The notes under the pieces: generated by a model
Seen by the model: only the letters and a program-made list of their open reading frames with translations
Database searches by the model: none
Told to the model about the DNA's origin: nothing
Shown here: positions 21,227-30,428 of the stretch, piece by piece
How the letters are laid out: every line of letters begins with the position of its first letter
How positions within the stretch are numbered: position 1 is the first letter of the stretch
Translations under genes and position numbers: made by a program
Assembly: GCA_005765155.1 (NCBI GenBank)
Contig: VCCP01000004.1
Coordinates: 4,402,001 to 4,466,000, forward strand
Source: Zelopaecilomyces penicillatus
Taxonomy: Eukaryota; Ascomycota; Sordariomycetes; Hypocreales; Pseudodiploosporaceae
Direction of reading: 5' to 3'
Length of the DNA stretch: 64,000 nt

Positions 21227-23244
21227 GTTCTTAATAACTCCGGAGAAGAGTTACATTTTGTTTTTGCCTCATTTTTTGCTAATCACAGCTCAATGCTGGC
21301 GTGTCTAGGGCCTTTAAATTCTCTTAGGTCCTAGACTAGGTAGCTAGAGATGAGGTTCAGCGTAAAGTGGAAGAAAAAAATCATTTGTCTTCATTTGTCT
21401 ACATTTAATTTACATTACCTTTTGGGTGGTATTTCGTTATAGGAATATCGTCTGCAGTTTCTCTGGATTGAACTACGCAGCTTGTCCATGTTCATATGTT
21501 GTTAATACTTAAACATTTTCAGATTCGGAACTGGGTCTTCTCTCAATGCCTCCCATCTTTTTTACAATTGTTATAAATACATGTTTAACAAACATGTAAT
21601 ATACTTCCTGTATAATTATTTTGTTTAGTGTTCTAGTTTTATTATCGCTCAAAGGATGCAGACTCATCATGGCAAGGATGCTGGGGTGTTTTCTTTTTGG
21701 GCAAGTTGGACATGCTTGCCGATGTCTCCGACAGGACGTCAAATACACGAATGAGATAGTTTGAGGCTTTTTTGAGCTGACACAATGATTCAGATTAGCA
21801 TATGCGCTGCCCGTATTGCCACAGTGAACGCGAACAAAAACACATGGTGATGTCAGTTATTGAGTAGCAGATGCGTGCTACCTGTGCGTAAACATGACTG
21901 ACACAAGTCATCAACGTCAACAACAATGCCCGGTGTCTCGAAAAGGCAATTTCGTCCTTTGATCTAAACGAACAATTTATAGAGAATATCTTCTTCTTCG
22001 CTACATTTTTCTCTACCGCCACATGTGCAAACAACGCTGCGGCGGTTGTCCAGGAATGACAACACAAAAATCATGCATCCTATGCCAGGCTGGATGTAAG
22101 CCATAAAGACATAAAAAGCCTTCACTGTATCAGAAAACATGCCTTTTTTATGCGCATTCATTGATTCTATGATTTAAAATATTGGAATGCGTGAAAAGAA
22201 TTGCGGTAAATAGCTCAGGGCAGATAGCAGCTGTGCCACTTCATCTCAGCTTTAAAGACAAAGCAAAAGGTCCAGCAGACCGGAACTAGGACGCACTGCA
22301 AAAACCCTGCAAATGTACCCAGAAAGTATAGCACAACTAGACAATTATAATACCAATCCGCACCGCTAATATGAAACTCATCTGAACTCTGGTACAGTTT
22401 TCCGATAATAGCTGCTAAAATCATCTCTGTTTTTCTTTAGACCTTGAGTGATATGATGTATAGTAATTAATGCTAGATAGTCTAGCGGTTAGTACTTTCC
22501 GAATACCTCTAGGTTCTCTCCGGTCTTGGCTATTAAATCTATAAGCCACTTGCATTGCCTTAACTATGCAATCGGGCGCTGCTTCACAGCTCGTAGAAGT
22601 TCTCAGGCAACACACCATTGCATCCCCTTTATGATGAATTGCGTGGGGTGAAGCTTTCGGTTGTGTGAACCCCGTCTCGTGGGGTACTTCGCAAAATGCT
22701 GGCAGAGGCAACTCTTATTTATGCAATGTGGAGTTGTGCAGTTATGAAATAACATTATTGAAATGTCTTGTATCATCGAAGAACCAGAGCCTTAACCGTA
22801 ATACAAGTGTAGCTGTATTAAAACTTGAAATATTAATTGGTAGCAACTAATAGTTGTGTATAAAGCTTTTAGAATATACGCAGTAATACACGGAATATGG
22901 ACATTGCCTCTTGTGTGTGAGCAAGACGCAAGACTTGAGTTGTTAAATAGGTTTACAGGGTTGTTGGCATTGTTATTAATCAGCTGAACATGCCAAATAT
23001 AATATACCGCCAAGGGACGGAAGTTGATAGAAGTATTAACTACATTATCAAAGGGGCGGTCGTTTACATACCCATCCATTTACCCTCTTTCTCTCTATTT
23101 AAATCCTGATTTTTAACTGTGTCCGTCAAACGTCATCATGATGGGGCCACCCCATCCATCTTCATCTGCATCGTTCAAATCAATACCTACAGCACGCTCC
23201 ACGACTTAACCAATCACCCCCCTTCCCCCCATAATATTACCATT
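21227..23244. other. Gene-poor AT-rich region
   Basis: No protein gene is supported. A tRNA-like relic at 22472-22530 is listed separately. The stretch 22730-23100 is AT-rich with only short frames on either strand. Confidence 0.5.
22472..22530 (+). pseudogene. Possible tRNA-like relic
   Basis: TAGTCTAGCGGTTAGTA resembles a Pol III A box/D arm, and GGTTCTCTCC about 30 bases later resembles a degenerate B box. The spacing is shorter than in a real tRNA and the stems do not close, so at most this is a decayed tRNA or the head of a tRNA-derived SINE. Confidence 0.2.
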
Positions 23245-23412
23245 ATGCCCAATCATAAAAAGTCGACACCATTTCCAGCAATTCGGTTCTTAAGCACAGG
23301 TCAAGCGGGAGATTTCCAGGCTCAGCGTACCCCTCAGATCAAACCTACCCAACTCCACGGTTCTAGGTGTAAATGCCGTCCGCCTATCCCTGTTCGAGAG
23401 ACTAGACCATAA
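23245..23412 (+). CDS. Small orphan ORF A, 55 aa, related to orphan ORF B at 27675
   Basis: Short frame starting MPNHKKST. It shares a patterned N-terminus with the 139-residue frame at 27675-28094: both begin with Met-Pro after an ATTA/GATA context, then ST, I.FL.T.Q.G.FQ and KPT at matching positions. A shared 17-base block lies 0.6-0.7 kb downstream of both starts (23956-23972 and 28282-28298). It is truncated by a stop relative to B, so it may be a decayed copy or the first exon of a spliced gene. No known family. Confidence 0.35.
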   Translation: MPNHKKSTPFPAIRFLSTGQAGDFQAQRTPQIKPTQLHGSRCKCRPPIPVRETRP

Positions 23413-25086
23413 TCCTCCTGCGGATGATGAAGTAATTAATAGTGGCCAAAACTCATTCCCCACTGCATCAAATCGCTTGTGCAACCCTAGGCGCCGCCGC
23501 TAGCGAAGGCCGAAGAGAGGTGGCAAACAATATCGAAGTGGAACCTTGCAAAGACAACACTAGCCTTACTTGTGCTGCCCGTCATTCACCAGCACGGGCT
23601 GCTAAGACAAACCATAACTACCTTTACGTGTACTGTACATTTACCCTTACCTTAAGGTATGACAACATGCCAAATGGTTCGGGCCGTGCCTCTCCATGCT
23701 AGTACCTGCGTTAGTTCGCTAGATATGCCTCTCAGTCAATGGGGCCAAGTGCTTTTTGGTAATGCAACCACTGTCTGTACTTATATTATGGGGTAGCCAC
23801 CATTTTACAGGCTTAATTGCCATTTTGTAACGGTTAAGCCTCGCTGTGATGTAGCATGTGTCTCAGTCTCTCTGATCCAATCAGCTGCAGCGTGGATGAG
23901 AACGATGCCTGGGACGTCCTGTATAGCAAGTTCTGTCGTTGTTACTTGTAAACTGTGTTTTACCACTCATTTTCATTCTTATCATTACCATGAAATATCT
24001 TTAGAGCTAGAGAAAAACTGATATTTACTCAGTCGCTTGTACACACAATGTTTACCCATGATGCAAACATCAATTAGTAGTGAATCCATATGGCGGATCG
24101 ACGGCACCCTTGTGAGGCGCAGCACAGCAAAGTATTTTCCCAAGCCACACATTTTACAGCAACACTTCCCTCTTTCCAAATGTTAAAGAGCGTTTGTTAT
24201 GACTTTCTTCCTTATTTCCTTTTGCATGATGTTTAGTTCCACTTTGGTTCTACTACGTGTGACATGTCTCAATAACATGCTGTAGGCTTTTGCAAACATA
24301 CGCTTGTTAAATCAAGCACAATGTGAGGAATAGACGTAACAACCCTACCCTGTATAAAGACAGGTAGTCTCAGTTTTAACTCATTAATCTATGATTATTA
24401 TTTGAAACCTGAAACATCGGAGTATAGGCAGACTGTTTATTTACATTAGGTGTGTCGATTGGTAGAATAGATGGACACATAATCATTGATCTCGCATGAG
24501 TCTCATTGTATGATTGACCATGTGGTTTCATTGCCTCTCGTTGGTGATGCAAGTACACGATGGAGCAGCTTGCCGATCGACATGAGAAACATGGGCTGGT
24601 CATTTAGGCACATCTCTAGGCATGTCTATCAAGCCGTCATTGTACTCAAGGGTGGTTATCATCTGGGCTGCCTTTGGCATTGCTAATGCAGCGTGCTCGT
24701 GCCGCGGACATAATTTGGCATCGCCAAGCCAATCTTGCCCAGTCATGACTGCGAAATTGCAGAAAATTTCGTCGCTGTCATAGTGACTCATTGGAGGCGT
24801 TTCTCAACTCGGACCAACAAAGCTGTTCAGAATCCATTGGCTCTGCTCTCCTTCGTCCGCTAGGGGAAGCAACCTGGATGTGCCGTATTAAAATGTGAGA
24901 CATGGCCTCCAAGACGGCCAAGTGACAAGGCAGAATGAAAGTGGTTGGCAAGTTGGGTGGCTTGGGGGTCTGCATGCCTTTTATAGGGGTGTATATCTTG
25001 GTCAGCGTCCGTGTCGGCCAATCTCCGAGACGTGGTGCTCCTGATCTAGTTAGTGAGATTTAACCTGAACCCCCCTGTAGATATTA
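23413..25086. other. Gene-poor region
   Basis: Nothing beyond short, featureless frames is seen. It includes the 17-base block TGTTTTACCACTCATTT at 23956-23972 that recurs at 28282. Confidence 0.5.
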
Positions 25087-25325
25087 CTAGCTTCGGTAGT
25101 TCTCCGAACAACACTTATGTAACTTGGAACCCCCCCCCTATGCTACCTTCGGTAATTCTCCGAGCAGTACTTAATCCCAGTCTCATCTCTAAATACAGCT
25201 AGCTTCGGTGGTTTTCCGAACAACACTTATATAACTTGGACCCCCCACCCCCCTCAAGCTCTCTTCTAAAATATTGCTACCTTTGGTGGTGCTCCAAGCA
25301 GTACTCACTTCCCAGTCTCATCTTG
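25087..25325. repeat. Two-copy compound tandem repeat (unit about 112-133 bp)
   Basis: Order A-B-A-B. A copies begin CTAGCTTCGG at 25087 and 25199 and run to ACTTGGA plus a C run. B copies begin GCTACCTT at 25142 and 25275 and run to CCCAGTCTCATCT. Every copy carries a quasi-palindrome of form TTCGG-N7-CCGAA, decayed in the last. The repeats are diverged, so this is an old duplication. Confidence 0.85.
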
Positions 25326-25334
25326 TAACGAGAT

Positions 25335-25352
25335 CAGGTACCTAGGTACCTG
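25335..25352. repeat. Perfect 18-bp palindrome
   Basis: CAGGTACCTAGGTACCTG reads the same on both strands. It sits directly after the compound tandem repeat and is followed by a second TACCTGA. Confidence 0.85.
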
Positions 25353-25614
25353 TACCTGACCATGACACGTGACCCAGAAGACCATTAGTCATTAGGGCTT
25401 CGATAGGCACAAATGGAAAAAAGACTTAGCTTAAGCATAAGTCTCATTATCAATTGACCGATTGAAGCCATACAGTCCTGCCTAGCTATAACCAGATTTC
25501 CCTTCACACATTTCTAAATACAGGTAGCTCCCTTAAGCCCTAACCTTTATCAAATAACAGCCTTGGACATCAGATTCTGTCAGTATACGGCTCTGAGTGC
25601 CCAGTCAATCAATA

Positions 25615-25816
25615 TACCATCCACCCCTTAAATGATTAACTAGTATATACCTTGATAGGTTTAGCGCGGAATACTTACTCGATCTTTGTATAGCAAAATA
25701 AAAAATAAATATCCGGTCTTACTATTAGAGTTAAATGCGCTATCCCTATTAGGTAATAACTCCAGCTCAAGCCGGGTCTAAGGTACACGCTAGTTAATCA
25801 TTCAGGGTAAATTGTA
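25615..25816. mobile_element. MITE-like element sharing terminal repeats with the 6.1-8.2 kb transposon
   Basis: About 202 bp. The left end (25615-25653) and right end (25779-25816) are imperfect inverted repeats carrying ATGATTAACTAG, the same core as the 40-bp repeats at 6107 and 8212. The left end matches the first 20 bases of that repeat at 16 positions; the right end matches with a two-base deletion. The interior is AT-rich, has no coding capacity and shows no clear likeness to the larger element. A non-autonomous derivative is the simplest reading. Confidence 0.75.
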
Positions 25817-25819
25817 GAT

Positions 25820-26244
25820 TATGCAGCTTTAATGTTGTCTCTTAACCCTTTGCCTTGTTGCTTCTTAGCCCCATTCCATGGAATGCAGAAAACCATGTCC
25901 GTCCACTCACGATGCGCTGGCTAAGCCATCCGCTGCGGCCGCCCTCGTGACCCTGTACTCTCTTTCCTCCTTTCCATTACACCCTTGAGTCATCAAGTGG
26001 CCCAACACCAGGCCACACTTGACTCATGCCGGACGGCCTTGTTGACAGGTAGGACCGCAGGATAGAAAAGGCATGGCTGGGAGTTCTGTCAACATGCATG
26101 GCCTGTGCTTTGGTGACCGGATAGACACCCGCGCACCCGCCACTAGTTTAGTTTATGCGTCCCGTTGCCGTTCACTTATGAGTTTGTTCCTGGGCTAAGC
26201 TTTTGTAAGAGCTCTCGCTCAGAATCCAGTATAAATACCCTTTT
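25820..26244. other. Intergenic, no gene seen
   Basis: Ordinary-composition sequence between the MITE and the repeat block, with a TATAAATA at about 26231. No open frame of note. Confidence 0.5.
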
Positions 26245-26460
26245 GGCGGATCTCCGAATCAGAGGCGTGCGTGCACTTGAAAAGCATAGTTAGGGTATAT
26301 TTACTACGGATTAGCTGTAGTGAAAGCACAATATGTTAGCGATGGTAAATCGAGCTCTGTATGTATATCTGTGTAAGCTAATCTCACTATTATGTCACCA
26401 TTGTGGCTACCCCATAGTAATTTTTCATCTTTTCTGGCTTCATGTTCGTTCAGACAACTA
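26245..26460. repeat. Diverged direct repeat X (copy of 27158-27370)
   Basis: Collinear matches to the block at 27158-27370: GGCGGATCTCCGAA at 26245 and 27158, then AAATCGAG with flanking matches at about 26346 and 27260, then CATTGTGGCTA at about 26399 and 27300, then a T run with TTTTTCATCTT. Internal spacings agree within 15 bases. The offset is about 913 bp. Confidence 0.7.
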
Positions 26461-26707
26461 CATTCAAACTGGCCGTAGTTAGATGGCTTCGTCAGCCAGT
26501 TTCGAGCCCATTTAAGTGGTTTGGGCCAGCATACATTTTGTGCATATCTTGGTCAACCTGCGCGCCTCGCGAAACTCGGAAATGTAGGTGCCAGATCTGG
26601 TCAGCAAAGGCACAGTCTGTCTATGAAATCCTGGTGCGCTGGTAACCTCTGCCATCACGCCGTGACCGCTTTGCAGTTCTGCAGCCTTACCTATCGATAG
26701 ACGCTGT

Positions 26708-27034
26708 GGCCCTGCCGTCCCAGCAGATTGACAGATTGGGAAATCTGGTGGAATGTTCTCCAGAGTGTTCTTTCGGAGAATTCCCGAACCCCTCGGCGAG
26801 TCACCGATTGGCCCAATGCTATCCCGCACGTGGCTTATGGAGGCACAGCTGAGTTCGCTCGAAGTCCGAAGGAAGGGCCCTGCCACCCTGCAAATTGACA
26901 GATTGGGAAATTTGGTAGAACGTTCCCCAGATTGTTCCTTCGGAGAATTCCCGAATCCCTCGGCGAGTCGCCGAGTAGTCCACTATCCCACACGTGACTT
27001 ATAGAGACCAGCTGAGTTCGCTCGAAGTCCGAAG
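26708..27034. repeat. Tandem duplication, two copies of about 168 bp
   Basis: Copies begin GGCCCTGCC at 26708 and 26876. Each contains TTGACAGATTGGGAAAT, then the quasi-palindrome TTCGGAGAATTCCCGAA, then CCTCGGCGAGTC, and ends GTTCGCTCGAAGTCCGAA. They differ mostly by transitions and small indels. Confidence 0.9.
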
Positions 27035-27157
27035 AGCTCTCGGCTGCTTTCATTAATGAGGGCTGGGGCCTAGGTGTTATTGGCCCGTGCACTCCATCCA
27101 CTTGCCAATGCCTATTTCTGCTCCGGAGCCGTGGAATAGAAACAACCCGTCCACATC

Positions 27158-27370
27158 GGCGGATCTCCGAACCACACCTCTTTTGTTCGGAGACTCGCTA
27201 TAGCAACCCCAAGCAGTGGTTTTGCGAGTCTAACCCAAAAAACAACGTTGTTGGCCATGTCAAATCGAGTTCTGCATATTGCGTCTGTGCTTGATTCCAG
27301 CATTGTGGCTATCCTGGGAGTGGATTTTTTTCATCTTGTCTTGCGTCCAATGTTCAAATGACGACAACCA
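27158..27370. repeat. Diverged direct repeat Y (copy of 26245-26460)
   Basis: Second copy of the flanking repeat. It also holds a perfect 9-bp hairpin: TCTCCGAAC at 27164-27172 and GTTCGGAGA at 27185-27193. The TCTCCGAA core is the same half-site seen in the other repeats. Confidence 0.7.
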
Positions 27371-27674
27371 AATAGCCTGCTCAGGTTGTTTTGCTCTGAA
27401 ATCTTTCCCGTTTTGATAGAGCCTAGGCCATAATGGAACGGCCAGCTTCCAATGCATTCTGCTCCCTCTTCTCCCCCCTTTTCGCCCGCAGATATTTTGC
27501 TATGTGATGAGGCTCACAGCCATTTTTGGATGTTTATTTAATAACCCAGCGGCTCTGCCCTTTCCCTCAACTCTCATGTCAATAAAGCACTTCACTTCTC
27601 TCAATTTTACTTATTCAATTCAAATATTCCCTACAACGTTTCATTGGCTCTCAACTGCGCTTTCAATTACGATA

Positions 27675-28094
27675 ATGCCTACCCTCAATCAGCAATCGAC
27701 GCTACACAAAATAAACTTCTTGGGCACAGACCAATCCGGGTTCTTCCAGAATCCACCTGCCCCCTCTGACAAGCCCACGAACCCTTCAACGATGGCAGCG
27801 GTCCACTCGTCTCAGCATCAGAGACTTGCGCTAGCCTCTCCGCCTTTGATACTTCAAAATGCTGGATATTCATGCCAGGACCACCCAGCAACGCCGCCGA
27901 ACACCAATGTGGAGCATTCCGCCAACGAACCTGCTACGGCAGCTAGCTCGGCCGAGCCCTGTAGCTGGACTTGTATACAGAGAGCGGCGGGCATCCAGAC
28001 AGCAGCAGCTGTACAGACAACAGCGGAACTAGAGACTAGTCAAGATGACCAGAACACCAATGCTTCTACTGGGGAACAAAGCTCGTCTCAATAG
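27675..28094 (+). CDS. Small orphan ORF B, 139 aa, unknown
   Basis: Start chosen at 27675 (ACGATAATGCC context), where similarity to orphan ORF A begins; an open frame extends up to 27504 but is likely leader. The protein is hydrophilic, rich in Ala, Ser, Thr, Gln and Pro, with no signal peptide or membrane segment, and is probably disordered toward the C-terminus (TNASTGEQSSSQ). The N-terminus MPTLNQQST through GFFQNPPAP resembles ORF A. No family is recognised. It sits just downstream of the X-U-U-Y repeat block, in the gene-poor stretch. Confidence 0.45.
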   Translation: MPTLNQQSTLHKINFLGTDQSGFFQNPPAPSDKPTNPSTMAAVHSSQHQRLALASPPLILQNAGYSCQDHPATPPNTNVEHSANEPATAASSAEPCSWTCIQRAAGIQTAAAVQTTAELETSQDDQNTNASTGEQSSSQ

Positions 28095-28401
28095 AGTCAA
28101 GCACCATGATTAGCGCCTTGCTCTGTCGATATTACATGGGGAGGCGTGTGGTATGAATTGATTGGAGGGCTGGCATGGGTAATCGTTATCAGATAACGCA
28201 TAGCTGCGGCTAAACGATGGCCCATAATTTTGCATCACCCGGGGGAAAACCTCGGAGAACTTTTCTTTTGTTATTAGATCATGTTTTACCACTCATTTCA
28301 ATACACCTTTATTCTTCACTCACACCTAGAAACGTGACGCGAGTTATTTAGTGTCACCGCTGTGAACGCGATGGGGCTATTTGATCAGAAATCGCATACC
28401 C

Positions 28402-29001
28402 TCAGGCTTGTTTATTTTGCCCAAAGATACCATGTGTCGGTGAATCTCGTTCCCGCTGCGCAATTTCAATAGCTCCAGAACCGATGACATCTTGGTTCAC
28501 TAAACAGTTCAAGACCTCCATTGTCCATTCTTGGCATCGCCTGGTGTTAATCTGGTATTTAGTTAGTACATAACTTTGCAGCTTAAGAACACACAATATT
28601 GGACCTACACCATCAATTGGTGCCCTCACGTCTTGCCGCCTTGGCGGGGGCTCAACATTCGCCATGTACTCTTCCAGCGTGCCCCTTGGCGTGTGCTCCT
28701 CGACCATTTCATCCGAGCTAGCAGTCTCATACAGAATATCTTCGTCAATGTAGTCAAGAAGTACCAATTCCTTCAAGTCCGGAGACGTGTGACAGTCAAA
28801 GTTTCGCTTGATCTGGAACACATATCCTGCCATGAGAGGCTCGCCAACTACATGCAGCACAGTCCCGATGCATGGTTGTGTTTGAAAGTCGGTTACGAGA
28901 GTGTCGCTGTCGCTGGCCGAATTTGGGATGAAGAGTGCGAAATGGCAGCGTTGGTTTGCAGAGCTACGGTGCTTGGCTAAGAATAGTCTTCGCTTGTCCA
29001 T
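28402..29001 (-). CDS. Hypothetical fungal protein, 199 aa
   Basis: Start chosen at 29001 (MDKRRLFLAKH); an in-frame Met at 29037 would add 12 residues. The first third reads like a compact globular domain (an HFALFIPNS strand, a VLHVVGEPLMAGY strand, then IKRNFD). A Pro-rich acidic linker follows (about residues 100-125), and the C-terminal block contains RRCQEWTMEVLNCLV and ends RERDSPTHGIFGQ. I have a general recollection of fungal hypothetical proteins with this CQEWT/PTHGI layout but cannot name a function or family with confidence. Intronless, no signal peptide. Confidence 0.65.
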   Translation of the reverse strand: MDKRRLFLAKHRSSANQRCHFALFIPNSASDSDTLVTDFQTQPCIGTVLHVVGEPLMAGYVFQIKRNFDCHTSPDLKELVLLDYIDEDILYETASSDEMVEEHTPRGTLEEYMANVEPPPRRQDVRAPIDGVGPILCVLKLQSYVLTKYQINTRRCQEWTMEVLNCLVNQDVIGSGAIEIAQRERDSPTHGIFGQNKQA

Positions 29002-29037
29002 TTCGAAGACGATGGGGGAATATGATCTAATGCTCAA

Positions 29038-29510
29038 GGTGAAGAAAGACGAGTGCTAGTAACAATTTTTCAGAGTGCGTTGAAAAACACTGCGACAAGC
29101 TGCCGTCTTTATGCATGCACTTTGAACATAGGCATCCACCTACTGCATTGCGTTGTGTTGTTGGCTCTCGACCAACATGGACGCATGCATGTGCCGATAA
29201 TGGGTGCCTAGAACCCACTATCTCGACATCATATGCTCTTCTCAACTCGATCGATATAATTTGCGTTACCGTGGATTGATCATCGGGGTGAATTGAAGTG
29301 CGATTCCATGTTGGAAACACCGCTTCGATGCTAACAAACACACCCTCGACAAACAGTAACAGGTAGCTCGACGCACGAGTCTAATATGTATCTATAATAG
29401 ATATCCCTTGATAATCCCCTGTTGTGTCTTTTGAGTATTCCATCAACACTTATGACAAGTGTCAGCAATCACCTTGATCCATTTCTCCCATTTCAAAATC
29501 ACCGCCTACC
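29038..29510. other. Divergent intergenic region
   Basis: Lies between the minus-strand hypothetical gene and the plus-strand phosphotransferase-like relic. No gene seen. Confidence 0.5.
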
Positions 29511-30428
29511 ATGGCCACGCCGAACGGGGCTCCTCCCCTGCGCATAGACATCTCCACCTTGCCAGACATTTCACAGCCAGACATGGACATTCTTTATTCG
29601 TCCTTTTTTAAAACAGGCATATCACCCCGACCCCAATTTCCCTCACCTGCCTCGATCTATCAGTCAACCACTGAATTAAGACGAACTCTGGGTGGGGTTA
29701 CCAAACTTGAGGAGTTACATCTAGCTGTCAAGATGAGTTGTTCCTCTAATTTGACATCTATACTATGCAAGAAGCTCAGACGATGTATGCCATTCGAAGG
29801 CTTTTCCCAGATGGCCAAGTCCCCGTTCCTGAGCTTTTTGGGTGGAGACGATATAGAGAAAGAGTCTTCATTCATCAGAGCCTCGTTCATGGGGAGACGA
29901 TGGAAGATGCTTGCTATTCACTTACTGAGGATGGAAAGTTGTCTCTTCGGAACGAACTCGCTCAAATCACCGCGGCGCTGAGGTCCATTACGCAACCCTC
30001 GCCGAACATGATTGGTAATTATGCACTTTCTTTCTTTCTTTCTATCTATCTGTCTGTCTGTAGATGAGCATTGCTGACCCAAGCCTGTAGCATCCGTAAA
30101 TGGCGGTAGCGTCCAAGATAGCATCTTCAGGCATAAATGTAAAACCCAAGGTCCCTTTTCGGACATCAAGTCCTTCAACGACTGTTTCTTCGAAGCCGAC
30201 GCTGAACGAGACGAGGACCGCACACTGCTCCCTGACGAGGGAAACATCTACTTCACCCACGGGAGTCTTTTACCGCACCGCATCATTGTCGCTCCAGACG
30301 AGGCTGGCGTGGTAAAGATCAAGGCCATCACTCACTGGCACCACTCAGGTTGGTATCCGGAATATTGGGAGTATTGCAAGATGAGGTGCGAAATGGATAT
30401 TGGACATGAATGGTTCGTAGACGACTAG
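29511..30428 (+). pseudogene. Aminoglycoside-phosphotransferase-like gene, frameshifted and with lost catalytic residues
   Basis: Fungal APH/choline-kinase-like family, normally ATP-dependent small-molecule phosphotransferases. The frame opens at 29511, but between about 29750 and 29765 the coding phase shifts by one base, with no credible intron. It resumes at QEAQTMYAIRR and runs to an intron with donor GTAATT at about 30014 and acceptor CTGTAG at 30091, then to the stop at 30428. The Brenner motif normally HGDLxxxN reads HGSLLPHR (Asp to Ser at 30264, Asn to Arg), and the metal-binding IIDWE reads ITHWH (Asp to His at 30333). The rest, for example GWYPEYWEY, is well preserved. The frameshift and the loss of active-site residues both point to a dead gene; a sequencing error could explain the shift but not the substitutions. 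Confidence 0.75.
30027..30061 (+). repeat. CTTT/CTAT/CTGT microsatellite inside the phosphotransferase-relic intron
   Basis: Compound tetranucleotide run ending in a CTGTAG that could itself act as a splice acceptor about 30 bases before the one used in the model. Confidence 0.8.
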
